A stretch of 64,000 nucleotides of DNA, from positions 86,020 to 150,019 of the forward strand of contig NW_023501151.1 in NCBI RefSeq assembly GCF_014066305.1. The letters run 5' to 3'. The DNA is from Letharia columbiana. Its lineage: Eukaryota; Ascomycota; Lecanoromycetes; Lecanorales; Parmeliaceae. Each line of letters starts with the position of its first letter. The first letter of the stretch is position 1. Below are positions 1 to 13,778 of this stretch, piece by piece. The position numbers and the translations under genes were made by a program. The notes beneath the pieces were generated by a model. That model made no database searches and was not told the DNA's origin. It was given only the letters and a program-made list of their open reading frames with translations.

Positions 1-1435
1 TTTAATCTTATCTTTCTTCGCTTTTTAAATTAGATTTATTAAAAATATAGCTATCTACGAAAAGTTTTATACGAATTATTAATAAAAATCTATAAACTTT
101 AAGTAGATTAGAATATTTTTAATAAACTCTAATTCTAATTATTTAGTAATAATCTTAATACGCGATAGCTCTATTTAAATATAATACTAATTTATTAAGA
201 ATCTTAAAAAAATAATTTTATATAAAGTTAATACTTTAATAATACGCGTAATATTTTATATATATACTCTTAATATAATTTTTAACTTTAGAATAAAATA
301 ATATATTATTTAAGTATATTATATAGAAAATATTAATATATACTTTAAATACTTTATTTATATAAGCTTAGAAGCTTCTAAAAATATTTATAAGATTAAA
401 AAAATTATTTGATATTTAAAATAGTTATAGCGAGTTCGAAAGATAATTTTCTACTTATCTATCTTTTATATTTATAATTAATAATATATATTATAAATAT
501 TAATCTTAATAAAGTACCTCGTATATAAAAGTCTTTTTAATATTTTTAAAAATAATAATAATAAATAATTATTTTTAAAAAATTTATTAAACTCTTTATA
601 ATTAATATAAAATTATAGCGAGTTATTTAATTTTTTAATAAATAGTATTAGCGAGTTAATCTAATTAATTAAGAGTTTAATCTACTTTCTTCTAAGCGTA
701 ATATCTAAATAATCTTTAATTACTATAAACTTATTATATAATATATTATAAATTAAATTATTTCTAAATAGCTTATTAGATAATAAATTAATTAAATACT
801 TAATTTAATTATATATATTAAAATTATTAAATAGCTCTTCTAAAAAGACTTTTAATAAGTTTTTATATTATTTAGATATATTAAGATTATATAGCTATAT
901 ATTATTATATTATATAGCTTTATTATAATTTATTTTATTATTTTTAAATAGAATTTAATATAAGAATATAATAAATATTTATTTTAGATTTTATATTATT
1001 ATTATATTAGCTAATAATATAAACTACTTTATATTAATTATTATAAAATCTATTTTTATTTTATTACTTATAAAAATCGCGATAAATCTAGAATTATTTA
1101 TATTAATAAATATTTAGATTAATATTATAAATTTAAAGGAAATTAAGAATAAGATCGTATTCTCGTATATTCACAGTATATACCTTTAAGATTTACTCTT
1201 ACTTTCTTTTTAATTATTTATAAAATTAAAAAATAGATTATACTTTCTATATAAGAGTATTTAATAATTATTAATAGTATATACTATTATTAGCGCGTAT
1301 TTAAATTTAGAAATCTATATATCTTTAATAAAAGATTACGATATAAAGATTTTCTTATTATCGATATTTATTAAAGTAGTTATTTTATATTTTTTATTTA
1401 AAATAATAATTTTACTTTTTAATAAAAGAGATCGA
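1..1435 (-). pseudogene. Degraded Ty3/gypsy pol fragment (reverse transcriptase), runs off the left edge
   Basis: This is RIP-mutated retrotransposon DNA with no open frame. Read on the minus strand, bases about 40-160 still give the RT-to-RNase H linker typical of gypsy elements. A NFYRRFI-like core is visible as FIDFY, two stops, then FV, and it is followed by a degraded version of the PLTNLTKK stretch. The interrupting stops are the kind made by C-to-T change at CAG, CAA or TGG codons. The same sequence recurs in the same orientation at about 58,955-60,395, and homology ends near 1435. The element continues beyond the window. Family assignment rests on motif order read by eye. Confidence 0.55.
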
Positions 1436-4400
1436 GATTATCGCTTAATTAATAGCGTATTTAATATTATAATAATAAGTATTAAACTTTATCTTTTTTC
1501 TTATTTAATTTATAATTATATATTTTATTATTTATAATATAATTTAAATATTTAAAAGAATTCTTATAATATCTTAATTATTTATAATTATAATATTATA
1601 TTTTAATAAAAGACGTCTTAAACTTAATATAAGAGTCGTTACTCTTAAATTTAATACGCTTAAACTTTTAATTTTATAATATCGATAAAAACGAACTCTT
1701 CTTTTAATCTTATTAACTCTTTATATATTATCTCTTAGACTTAATATACTATTAATTACTACTCTTCTAATTATTTATCTTATTATTAAAGCGAATCTTA
1801 TCTAAAATAAAAAACTCTTTTCTTTTTTATAGTTTTTACTCTATAATTTAATATTATTATAATAATATAATATAAATAAAAAATTAAAAAAATTTCTTTA
1901 TTACTTTTAAAGAAATTTTCTTTATTACTCTATTCTATAAAATTTCTATATATTCTAAATTAATTATATAATATTTTTATTATAATTAAAGTATAATAAA
2001 AAAATTATTAAAAGTAATTATTAATTATATATCTTTTATAATCGCTTTAGCTAATTAGCGATTTATATTATAAAACTTAATAATTAAATTATAAACTTAA
2101 TTTGAATTTTATTTTTAATATTTTATCTAGATAAGCTTCTTAATATTATATAATATTATATCTCTTATATTTCTTTAAATCTAATTTTTAATATTTATTA
2201 AAAGAGTAAAAGATTAATAAATCTTTTTTTTATTTATATAAAAATCGATATAAGATATTAAAGCGATAAAATTATCGTAGTTTTAAAGAAATATAATCGT
2301 TAAGCTATAATTATTAAGATATTATATATTAGATATTTTAATAACGCTTATCTTCTTATAATTTAAATTATAATAATAATTATCGCTTTATTTATAATAA
2401 TATTCTTATATATTCTATATTTTATTTTAATTTAAATTTTTTAATAACTAATTATCTTTTAATATTATATTTTAAAAATTAATAATATTAGATTCAAATT
2501 AAATTTATAAAATAAAAGTCTCTATCTATAAATAGAGAATTATTAAATATAATAATTTATTATTATTAATAGTATTATTAATATTTTTAGTAATATTAAA
2601 ATTAGTATCAAAATTACTTAATTATATAGTAAGCGTATTTTAATAAGAATTATTTATTAGATTAAAAAGGTTACCAGTTAATTATAGTATAATATTTCTA
2701 TTTTATAAATTAATAAAATTAACTTATAAGTTTTTATTATAATTAAATTTAGATAATTTTATATAAATAAAGTTATTAGAATTATAAGATAGTAAAGCTT
2801 CTTTTATTAGAACTACGTAGTAGTTATATAAATATAAAGTTTAGATATATAGTTAATAGAATAAATAGATTAATTACTAGATAAATTAATAACTAAAAAA
2901 AAAAGAGAGAGAATTTCTAAGTATTTACGATTTCTATTAAGTATATTAGATATTCGTCTTAGCTATATAGCTTATAACATAGTAAGCGATATAAGCGAAG
3001 TCTATTAAAAGACTCTAAGTACTTTTATTCTTATAATAAAGTACTTATTAAGAGTAATTTCTAAGAATTTATCTTTATCTTCGATAATAATCTTATAAAT
3101 CTTTATATAAGTATTATTCTTCTTATTAATCTCTACTATTTTATAATAAATAATATTATTTATTATATATATCTTAATATATTAATAATCTTATTTCAAT
3201 TAATTAAAAATAAGAACTATTTAATATTATTATCGTAATTATTTATTTTTAGAATTAATTAATTTATATTTAATTATTTATATAAATATATCATCTTAAT
3301 ATTTTAAGATTTAAATTAATAAATAATCTTTATATTAAATTTTAATAATATATCTAAATATCGAGCTTAGCGTTAATTAAGATTTTTTTTTAAAAAAAAA
3401 TATTAATTTTTTTAAAAAAAAAAAAATTTAAAAAAAAATTTCAGACGTTAATATTCTAGATAGAGAATAATTATTAATAGTTTCTTATTATCGATTTAAT
3501 AATTATACTTATTCGAGATTAGATTTTTACTATAAAAGACTATCGAGTAAAATACTCTCTTATTATTATATTAGAAAAAAAACTTTATTAATATAATTAA
3601 AAGTGTTAATCTCTAGAATAATCTTCTTTATTTTATTAAAATAATATAAAATTAAAGCTTTAATAATAACGACTTTTAAAAAGTAAAAAATCTCTTAATA
3701 TATTAAAGACTAATTAAATATAACTTTCTTTATAATAAATTTTATTATAAATTTAACTATTTTAGAGAAATCTCTAATAAATTATTAATAAAAATTATAA
3801 AATTCGATAAAGGCTTATATCTCTTTAAAATTAATAGATATAATTTATTTAATAATAATCTAGATTTTAATAAAATCTATTTAGAACCTATTTATAAATA
3901 TTAATAAGTCTAGAAATTTAATTTTCTAAACGTGAAATTCGTATTTAAGAATATCTACTTAAAGATCGATATTCTTTAATTTCTAGAGAATGTATTTAAT
4001 ATATTAAATATATTTCTTCTTTATCTTATTATAAATAAATATATTATTAAGATAAATCTAATAGAAATCGTTGAAATACTTAAATAAAGTATTCTTTATT
4101 TATTATTAATATATAGCCGAGCTATTAATTAGATTAAAGAAGAGAATTCGATATTTCTATATTTTAAGAGAAGTAATAAAAGTAATAAAATCCTCGCTAT
4201 CGAAGTATATACGTAGTTTATTAAACGCGGCTATAATATCTAATCGAGTAAGGTATTTATATTTCTAAATCCTTATTAAAGCCTCTATTAGCGCGTTTCT
4301 TTAAATTCGTTCGCTAATACGAATAAAATAAGTGAGTTAACCTTAATTATAGTATTAGAATCGATATAGATATAATATTAATATAGGTATATTAAATAAG

Positions 4401-4891
4401 ATAACTAAGATATCGAAGTATATAGATAGAAGAGAGATATTAAGTAGTAGATAATATCTCTATTAAGATACGCTAGACTTGAATAAATAAGAGAGCTTAG
4501 TAATATATTAAGAATATAGAATACGCTCGTAGCATTAATAGATCGTCTAAAAATAGTACTAATCCTTATTTCACTACGTTTTATAGATCGTAATACTTTA
4601 GAATACTCTTTATCTTCTTTAATTAAGGCTAATAGTTTTTCTATTCTTTAAACTTTAGAAAATTCTAGATATATATTAATATAGTAGCGTATATATTAAA
4701 CGTTTAAAAAACTATCTTATATAATTATCTATAAAAAAAGAATAAAAGAGTAAATAGAAAATATATAATAAGAATATAAGAATATTTATTTAACTTTTAT
4801 AATACTAAATTATTAAATAGATAGATATTTCTAATTAATAGTATAGAGATTACGATAGTAAAATTCTAGACTTATAATCTATTAGATATTA
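1436..4891. other. RIP-degraded AT-rich DNA, no gene
   Basis: No open frame of 60 codons or more on either strand. Base composition is the same extreme AT-rich, CpA-poor type as the transposon remnants around it, so this is probably more decayed repeat. A run of long A and T homopolymers lies at about 3,385-3,440. A stretch near 4,340-4,440 resembles 62,585-62,690 in the same orientation. Nothing else is recognisable. Confidence 0.6.
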
Positions 4892-5479
4892 CGAGTAAAG
4901 ATCTATAAATTAGATTTATAATTCTTTTCTTAATTAGAGCTATTGAGTTAATAGATAAACGATCTTTAGTAAGCGAATTTTGATAAGCGATATTTGAAGT
5001 CTTTACGCTTTAATAATTCTAAGACTAAATTTAAGAATTTCTTTTTCTCTAAAAGCCTACTTTTTATTCTATAATTTAAAAAAAATTCTTAAAAATTTAA
5101 TAAAAAATAAAAAGGTTATTCTAAAATTAAATAATATATATCTATTTTTTAATTAGAGCTATCGAGCGAACTTTAATAAGCGATATTTAAATTTCTTACG
5201 CTTTAATAATTATAAGACTAAATTTAAGAATTCTTTTTTTATCTAAAGACATATATTTCGTTCTATAATTTAAAAAAAAATCTTAAAATTTTAATAGAAA
5301 GTTAAAAAGTTATTCTATATGTAAATAACGTATATCTATTTTTTTAATAGTTACGAATATTAATTTATTTATTTAAAATATCTAATTAAAAACCGTAGAT
5401 CTATTAAATTTATATTTAGCTATATATATAAATTTAAGATTTTTAAGCTGAATTCTATCTTATTTTATTATATATACTA
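4892..5479 (-). mobile_element. Family M short repeat, copy 1 (RIPped)
   Basis: One copy of a non-coding repeat found at least nine times in the window. In this orientation it opens with CGAGTAAAG next to a short AT palindrome and closes with TTATATATACTA. Between these lie repeated subterminal modules (GAGCGAACTTTGATAAGCGATATT-like) and a GCGC-rich hairpin-like segment. The subterminal module occurs twice here, which makes this copy longer than the about 430-bp form. It has no coding capacity, and C-to-T and G-to-A damage is heavy. It looks like a MITE-type non-autonomous element. Confidence 0.6.
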
Positions 5480-5506
5480 ATATATATTTAATAATCTTAT
5501 ATTATA

Positions 5507-5898
5507 CGAGTAAAGATCTATAAATTAAATTTATAATTATTTTCTTTAGTTAGAGCTGTCGAGTAAATTTAATAAGCGATCTTTAATAAGCGATATTTGA
5601 ATTTCTTACCTTTAAAGAACTATAAGATTAAATTTTTTTATTTTTTTATTTCTAGAAAGCGTATATTACGATTTATAATTTGAAAAAAAAATCTTAAAAT
5701 TTTAATAGAAAATAGTAAAGTTATTAAATAATTAAAAGTAGAGTAAGAGATTTTAATAATTACGAATACTAATTTATTTATTCGCGATAATTTAGTTAAT
5801 CTAACTAAAGAGCGTAATAACTCTAAATTTATAATTAGCTATATATATAAATTTAAGATTTTTAAGCTTAGCTCTATATTATTCTTTTATATATATTA
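5507..5898 (-). mobile_element. Family M short repeat, copy 2 (RIPped)
   Basis: A second copy in the same orientation, starting only 27 bases after copy 1. It has the single-module structure: CGAGTAAAG start, one subterminal module, and the TTATATATATTA end. No coding capacity. Confidence 0.6.
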
Positions 5899-8335
5899 AT
5901 AGAATAGTTGTTTATTATTATGTTTTATAAAGAAGTATATAGAAAGAATAGAGGTAATTATCTATCTATAGTATAAAGTCTACGTTAAGACTATTTACCA
6001 CTATAAGACTATTTATTATTATAAGAAGTAGTTATAATATCTATTTAAAACTTAATAGTATATAAATAAACTAACCTTCTATTAGCTAATTTTAATAGAA
6101 GATTTTAAATTAGCGTATTAGTCGAATGAATTTATAGAATATTCGATTTTAGTCTCTTATTAAGCGATAATATAAAAGATCTTTTCTTCGAAATATTAAT
6201 AATAATATAATATTATATAATTAATATATTACTTATTATTCTTAAAATATATCTCGTTATTTAGCTCTTCGTATAGTAGCTAAATTACTTTATTACTAAC
6301 TCTTCTCGATATAAAAGACTAGTTAGAAATTCTTACCTACATTTACCTTATAATTCTTACCCTCAATTATTATAGTTCAATCGAGAACGATCTTTCCTTT
6401 CGTATTCTAATTCTATAGGGGAGAGGGAAGAAGGTGGTGCTTAGTAAAAGATATCGACTAAATATTTAAACTTAGCGGTATAAAGATGCTTATTAATAGA
6501 CTCGAAAGTAGACCTTACGATGAAAGTAGTATATTCTAGAGAACCTTGAAATTAGAAAGTCTTAGGTACTTGATATCGCGATCTTTACGACGTAAATCTT
6601 AATAATATTAATTAGAACGTCGTAATGCTATATAGATATATATATACCTTTTAAACTATAAGATAAGTACGAGAATAATATTTACGCCGTTATGAGTTCT
6701 TTCGAGAAATGAATCTATCTTCTCTTAATGTAAAATTATTGCTTAAATAATAGTACTAAGTTCTCTAATAATATTAATAATAACTTAGCGTTAAAACTTT
6801 CTACTTTTCATATTAATATATTTAATAGCTTCTCTACTTTAACAATAATCTCATAGATAAATAATCTTCTTTCATTATTTATATAATCTCCTATAGCTTT
6901 TACATCTATCTCTCCGTTAAATTTTCAGCTAATTATTATTAATACTTAAAATTATAACGAGATTCTATTATATCGTCGACGTGTTAATCTTTCTTCTAGC
7001 TCTGAAGATTAAATAAGATTAAGAAGATTATACTCCAGCGAGAGATAAGGAGACTATTGCTTTTCTCGATCCGAATCCCTAATTAGAGGTCGTTAAGATA
7101 TTATTATCCGTGAACACTTCACACCAGCCTATCATTTCAAAGCGTTACGAAGCGAATAAGTATCATAATCCATCATCCGTCCAGGTATCAGTCTACACGA
7201 CAATCCGTAATAGCACTCGAGACACCATTCTCAACCTCAATCGCTAGATCAAAACAAAATCCGCGGTCTTGGCGAACACATCTTACACAGCACTCTTGTC
7301 CACTATAGATCAATTGCAAGAGAGGTGTCACCGAATCCACAGTTTCGCCAGCCATACTCATCGCGATCTCCAAGCCGCAAGGAAGTACAAGAGACGGGTC
7401 CAGAAAATGCGGAACACAATCTCATATACCACTCGTTGGATTTGGTAGAGTTCACGCAATAGGGTAAAAGGCTTCGAAGAGGTCCCCAGGTTCGCGCTAA
7501 AGCTTAAAGGCTAATACGAGGCACGAAAAGACTCTACTCTTCGATAAGAGACATTCCCGCAATATTCGCGCACTTTTAATTAGAGTTTACAATATTATGC
7601 TATAAGACCAGCGTATTAATCTTTAATATATATTATATATATTATATCGATTTTAAAAGAATCGTAAACTATTATAGACTTTAATAAGACTTTATTTCAT
7701 CTTCGAGATACGTAACGCGATAAAATATTTCTAACGATCTATCGTAGAATAAAGAGCTACTATATAAAGGCTAAAGTAGAATTTAAAGAAGTCGTCGTAC
7801 TATGCATATCTCCCTATACCTTAATTAAGCGTTCTCTAGATTACTAATACGATATTAGTAAGATTCTTATAAAGTAGTACGTGCTTTACGAAATCGAACT
7901 TATTAAACGCTCGCTTATAAGAATAAGTTATTATATTCGAAACGTAGAGGGGTAGCATCTACCGTCCGCATAAATACGATACTCGAAACTAAAATCGCCT
8001 TCTCTAACCTTATCGTTACTATTAGAGTTTTAGCTCTTTAGCTTAAGTAAACTCTATTAAATACTTACTTCATCGATAGAATTAGAAAGTTAATTAAAAT
8101 AGAATTATCTTATAAAAATTCGAAGCTCTATTATATATACGAATAGTAATCATCGATAACTAAAAAAAATTCTATTCTAAACTCTATATACGATAAAAAG
8201 AGTATCGCTATTTCTTTAGAAATTTCTTACTATAACTCTTCTCTAATATAGTATTAGCGATATATAAGTAATTAACGTTAAAGATATTTCGATATTAATA
8301 TATTATACTTATATACTTAGTAATACTTTTCTTAT
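5899..8335. other. Mixed AT-rich DNA with a less mutated island at about 6,290-7,590; no confident gene
   Basis: From about 6,290 to 7,590 the sequence regains ordinary CA, TG, CC and GG dinucleotides, so it escaped most RIP. The only frame of note is on the minus strand at 7,188-7,373 (61 codons). It opens at a TTG rather than an ATG, has an internal Met-Ser-Met, two adjacent Cys, no signal peptide and no recognisable domain. I do not call it a gene. It could be a relic of unique host sequence. The flanks at 5,899-6,290 and 7,590-8,335 are AT-rich and empty. Confidence 0.45.
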
Positions 8336-8552
8336 TATTAAAATTAGTTAATAGAAGATTAATATATCTATATACTATTAAGTTTTAAAGAGGTATTATA
8401 ACTACGTCTTATAATAATAAATAGTCTTAGCGTAACTTTATATTATAGATAGATAGTTATCTTTATTCTTTCTATATACTTCTTTATAGAATATAATAAT
8501 AAATAACTATACTTTATAATTTAAGATTATTAAGTATATATTATTTTTAATA
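8336..8552 (+). repeat. Solo copia-type LTR (RIPped)
   Basis: Collinear with the well-preserved LTR at 19,351-19,568 and with the copies at 13,779 and 19,090. It corresponds to an LTR that begins TGTTGGAATC and ends ATTTCCAATA, with nearly every CpA and TpG converted. No internal element sequence is recognised next to it, so it is best read as a solo LTR. Confidence 0.6.
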
Positions 8553-8689
8553 GTTATTTAAACTATATTATCGTTTATAACGATATATAGCCTTCTATTA
8601 TTTTATAACTCGACTTCTTTAAACGCGACTTAGACTATCTTTATCGAGATCTAATATTTTTATCGCTAAGATCTAGACGTAGACGAATT

Positions 8690-9375
8690 ACTAATTTATA
8701 TCTTAAAAGTATAAATCCTTATCGAATTATACTTCTAATTACTAAATTATATTTCTATATTAAATTTTACTTAAATATAAGATATAATTCGATAATTTAT
8801 TATTATTTAGAGTATAATTTAAAAAATAATAGCTTTCTAATATAAGAGAATTTAATAAAGTTAATAGTAGTAATAGACTTATTAAGCGTTTAATAGTAGT
8901 CGTTAACTTAATTATTAATAACGATAATATTTACGCTACGTAACGGGACGGGGTTTAAGACGAGGTTTAACCCTCTAAGTTTACCTCGCCCCGTTGCGTA
9001 GCGTAGTAGGAATTATTCCTTTAGGGGCCTTACGAGGTCTACGGAACCCGAATAAGACTGTCTACAGCGTGAAGTGCGGACACCTCCGAGCTCGAAATAT
9101 CGCTTACTCGACTTTCGTCTAATATTTTTAAGTTGATAGAATTCTCATTAAATGCGGTCGGAGAAACTCCCTTATTTCTATAATCGAATAAGCTAGATCG
9201 CGAATTATCTCCTTTATAATTTAAGGCTACTTTAATAACTTATTAAATTATACTTTAAGTAATAATAAATTATCGAATTATATCTTATATTTAGATGTAA
9301 TTTAATATAGAAGTATAATTCGATAATTAGAGATATAATTTAATAAGAATTTATACTTTTAAGATATAATTTAAT
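8690..9375. mobile_element. Inverted-repeat element with about 135-bp arms
   Basis: The left arm (about 8,693-8,822) matches the reverse complement of the right arm (about 9,233-9,372) almost throughout. Both contain the sub-motif TCGAATTATACTTCT several times in direct and inverted form. The 410 bases between the arms are less AT-rich, contain the hairpin at 8,933-9,004, and carry no ORF of 60 codons. The structure fits a non-autonomous DNA transposon with long terminal inverted repeats. No target duplication was established. A short piece of the same arm motif occurs at about 13,630-13,700. Confidence 0.55.
8933..9004. repeat. GC-rich near-perfect hairpin
   Basis: The arms ACGCTACGTAACGGGACGGGG and, read on the other strand, ACGCTACGCAACGGGGCGAGG match except at a few transition positions. 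The loop is TTTAA-rich. It stands out because it keeps CC and GG dinucleotides inside RIPped DNA. It could be the two ends of a tiny palindromic element or a cruciform-forming site. Confidence 0.6.
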
Positions 9376-11255
9376 AATTTACTCTCTAAACGATATAGGT
9401 CGTATATAAAGTATCTAAAACTATATTAATAATTCTTAGATTCTAGTATAATTACGCTATTATAGATCGAAGAATTAGAGTTAAGTACTATTATAAATTA
9501 AAGTCGTAGAAAAAGATATAGAAAAGTAAGATAATATCTACGCTATTATCATCGATACTCGAGCTCTACTAACGTATAAGAAAAGGAGTTTTTTAAATAT
9601 ACGTATTTAAGAGTTACGAGGTAACTAATATACTCGTAGATATAAACTCGAATAAAAAGTTATTATAGATAGTCTAACGAATTAATTAAAAATAACCTCT
9701 AATTCTTCTATAATAGACTTTATATATTTCGCTAATATCTCTAACTACTAGAATACGACGGCGGATATACTTACTTAGCGCCTCGAGGTTTTTAAATAAA
9801 ACGATTTCTTATGACTTATAAAAATAGTATCAAAGAGAACGAGACTCGTCGATTCTCTGCTAAACCTTTTACTGATAAGTAATAGTTTTTTCGATTACTA
9901 CCTCGAGGATCTAAGTTCGTTACGTGAAATTAGAGAAATAGCGAGTAGTAAGATAGCTCGAATTAATTCTATCTAAAACTGCTATATACAAATCGATAAG
10001 TCGTTATTTCTGAAAGCGAATCTCGGCCTCGACCTGGAAGCTATAGGGGGCTTCCAGCTCGGCAGAGGTGAAGAAAAGTTCGATAGGGATGAGTGGATGC
10101 TAGATATATGCACCTCGTTCGAGATAAAATAAAGATACTTAGTATATGCTAACACCTCATTAAGGGTGAGAAAAATATATCAGTCTAGCAAATTTTAAGT
10201 GTGCGAAATACGGAAATCCCTACATATAGGCTATACGGTGTTAATACTTAGTATATGCAGATTTATTTAGATAGTTATAGAATTAGAAAAAAGTAATCGA
10301 TAAATCCCTAAGAGGCTACGATAAGAAGAATACGAACTTAGAAATGAATAGGTCTTAATAAGTCGATATGGTGATAATCCTCGCGTAGAAATCGATAAAA
10401 GTAGTCTTAGAAAGGTCTTACGCAGTGGGTCTGAGTAGAAAACTCTATTAAGTCTCTTTTTTTTGATGATTTGACTAATATAAGATATTTACCCCTAGAT
10501 ATATATTAATATTAATAGATTTTAAAATAGCTTTAACTCGAAGCGAGCTATTTTAAAACTATTTTAAAGAAACTTAATAATCTATAACTTCGATATATTA
10601 TTACTTAATAATCGAACTATTATATTTTATAAAAATTTATAAATATATTCTTAATAAATATAATAATAATATAATAAATTTTCTAAATTTAAAGTTCGAA
10701 GTCTCTAAAGTTATTAAGCTTTTTAATTTTTTTCTCTAAAAATCTTAAAATAATTAAATAATTAAATAAATTAAAAAATAATATTAATAAAACTTTATAT
10801 ATCTTTACTTATATCTATAAATTATTAAATTAAAAATTAAAATTATAAATTATTTAATAAATTACTTAAGATAATAGTTTAAATAAATAAATTTTAAGTA
10901 AAAATTTAATAAATATTATTTTAAAAAATCTAGCTTAAAGAATTCTATAATAATATTCTTAAATAGATTTATAAATAAAACTAGTATTTTAATATTATTT
11001 TTAGAATTTTATTAATATATATTAAAAAATAAGAGAGAGGTTAAAAGTATAGCTTTTAAAACTCTAATTTAAATATTTTAAAAATAGTTAATTAAGATCT
11101 TTTACTAGAAATCGAAAAAAAATTAATTCTACGATATTTAAATAGTTATTTTATAAAAGATTATTTTTTAATTAGAGTTCTTAGTAAAAAGTTATATATA
11201 AAAGAAACTATTTATTTTCTATTTCGATTAATTTTAATAAGAATCTTATATAAAA
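9376..11255. other. Mixed AT-rich and less mutated DNA, no gene
   Basis: No convincing reading frame. At about 9,900-10,450 the sequence is only moderately AT-rich. It contains an 8-bp stem with an 8-nt loop (CTGGAAGC and GCTTCCAG, about 10,036-10,059) and a direct repeat of ATACTTAGTATATGC at about 10,136 and 10,242. The stretch 10,480-11,255 is fully RIPped and featureless. Confidence 0.5.
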
Positions 11256-11838
11256 CGAGTAAAGGCCTATAAATTAAATTTATAATTATTTCTTTTAATT
11301 AGAGCTATCGAGTAAATTTAATAAGCGATCTTTAATAAGCGATATTTAAATTCTTTATCTTAAAATATTTAAAAGACTAAATCTTATAATTCTTTTCTTT
11401 TATCTAAAAGTCTATATTATATTCTATAATTTAGAGAGAAAAAAAATTTGGATAGAAGATAAAAAGGTTATTTTGAAATTAAATAATGTATACCTATTTT
11501 TTAATTAGAGCTGTTCGACTATCGAGCGAACTTTAATAAGCGATATTTAAATTCCTTACGCTTTAATACTTATAAGATTAAATTTTAAAATTTTTTCATT
11601 ATTAAGAAGCGCAAGTTTCGATCTATAATTTAAAAAAAAATCTTAAAATTTTAATAGAAAATAGTAAAGTTATTAGGGGGTTAAGAGTAGAGAGAAAGAT
11701 TTTTAATAATTACGAACGTTAATTTATTTACTCGCGATGTCTAACTAAAAAGCGTAGATCTAATAAATTTATAATTGACTATATATACAAATTTAAGATT
11801 CTCTAGTTTAGTTCTATCTTATTCTTTTATATATACTA
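11256..11838 (-). mobile_element. Family M short repeat, copy 3 (partly RIPped)
   Basis: Same termini as the other M copies (CGAGTAAAGGCC at the left, TTATATATACTA at the right) with the subterminal module duplicated. Damage is intermediate: GGCC and GTATACC survive. Non-coding. Confidence 0.6.
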
Positions 11839-13778
11839 ATAACGATTAATATAGCAATTTCGTAGTTTTCTACTCAGACTCTATCCGTTAAACGCCGAGA
11901 GGTAATAAATTGTTTTCTCCGCACCATTATTTCGATTACTACCCCACCACATTCATATGATTTAATAAATGTAGTCTAGATCTATTATATAGAGTCCAAT
12001 GCATCATCCCTTTCATGAAATCGTCTTACGCAATCCCCTTTGCGACATAAAAAGACCTGATATACTTTACATCCGCCGCGTGTCTTGGAAGCATTATCCC
12101 TATTCCCACTAATCTCTCGCCTAAAACCTCGATTTTGAATGTCCTTACGACACATAAAGCACGCCCGAATGGCCTTTAAGTCTTACTAATTATGATTACC
12201 TCGTAGTATAGAGATAAGAGAGGAATTTGACCTTGCTCGACAGAGATCTCCTTCTTTCAGTAATTCTACCATTATACTTTCATAAATAGTAGAAAAGTAA
12301 AAGATTCCCATATAGATTATAATAGCGACGAAGATTTTTAGCTCTGACACAGTTGTAGAGTATCAATAAGGATCGCGAGAACTTTAGGCAGAGGCATATA
12401 AATTGATATTATCTCGAAGTATTTCCCAGACAGTAGTAGTTCATATAAGACTAAACACAGTATGTGAAGTAAGAAATAGGTCACTTGGAAGATAACTGAC
12501 AGCTGCCCGATATTCAATTACCATTGATTGATACTCTGGAAGTAATAGAATACGCTGGAGAAGATTGTCACGTTTTTCAAGAAATACCTGTTTCTCACTG
12601 GTTTTCGTGGCTTTTTTTTGCTACTTTAAGGCCTGATCTAATTCGTTCTTATTAGAAGTAGATAGGGTAGCAATTTGAGGCATATTGGACTATTGGTAGT
12701 GGAGTTATTTAATGATTAACATAAGGAAGCTATTGAATAAGGGGGAAGAATCTCGGTTAAATTTGTTGCCTCGGCGTCGGCGTTTATCGGATAGGCGGGA
12801 TATGACGGAATCGGCTCGGCAATATAATATTCCGACTCTCTTAAAAATGTAGAGTCTGAGTACTGAGGCTAGACAAAAGTGCGAAACGCGTGATTTATGA
12901 AATCTCTCTCTACGTAGATTTAATTGATATAACTATCTAGCTGAGAAGCGAGGTTTAATACTATAGCTATGACTTAATCTATTAAATTAGCTAATTTTTA
13001 AAGAGTATAGAGAATAAGTAATCTACGTAGGTCGTTTAGAAGTATATTCGATCTGAAGATAGCCTCGAACATATCGTTTAGCTACGAGACTTGCAGATAT
13101 AGAACTATTATAGTATTATGTATATTAAGATAGCTAATCATTATTACCTCATTGAACGAAGAGAGGATATTTAAGTGACTTGTGTTGTTTGCGAAGGTTT
13201 CTTAGTAGTTTAAATATCAATGTATCGTACTACTAGAACCAACTTAAGGCCGCATACATATGCTTTCTAGATAGGGTCTGGCTATATAAGATCGGCAATT
13301 AAAACGGAGGGTGGAATGCTAGATCGAGAGGCAGGTCTAGGAAAACTTGAAAAGCGATGGTCAAATGAGGGAGGCGTAACGGTAAAATGTCACCAGATTT
13401 TAATGCTTTAGCCCTCTTGATCTAAATATCTCTAGAAGTGCTAAATAAAAGATTAATAGATATAACTTTCCCAATTACTCTCAGATAAACCCCAGAATCT
13501 TTTCGAGAATAGATAGATCATTTGATATGAAGAGAAATCGAGGTCGAGTAGTCACGATACGGTAAATATCTTATAAAGGTTTATCTTTTTTTCGAGGAAT
13601 ATTAAGGCGTAATTAGTATATAAAGAAGCTAATTATCGAATTATACTCTTAAGTACTAAATTATATCTCTATATCAAAATTTAAGATATAATTCGATAAG
13701 AATCGAAAATCATTACTACTATTAACGTATAAACTCTTTATAATCGCTACTATTACGTAGGTTTCTTATTAATACTAC
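11839..13778. other. ORF-free island of intermediate base composition
   Basis: CA, TG, CC and GG are common here, in contrast with both flanks, so this block was not strongly RIPped. It still holds no ORF of 60 codons on either strand. I see no intron-exon pattern, tRNA fold or repeat unit that I can defend. It may be old unique intergenic DNA or a very diverged gene relic. The right end (from about 13,560) slides back into RIPped repeat DNA. Confidence 0.5.

Noticed and set aside
4340..4440. Similarity to 62,585-62,690 as a named repeat family
   Set aside because: The match is short and in low-complexity AT-rich DNA, so I kept it only as a note.
7188..7373. 61-codon minus-strand frame in a less mutated island, considered as a small secreted protein
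   Set aside because: It starts at TTG, has no signal peptide, no domain and no clear promoter or intron context.
10036..10059. Stem-loop CTGGAAGC ... GCTTCCAG considered as a terminator or tRNA arm
   Set aside because: It is isolated, with no tRNA cloverleaf and no gene upstream.
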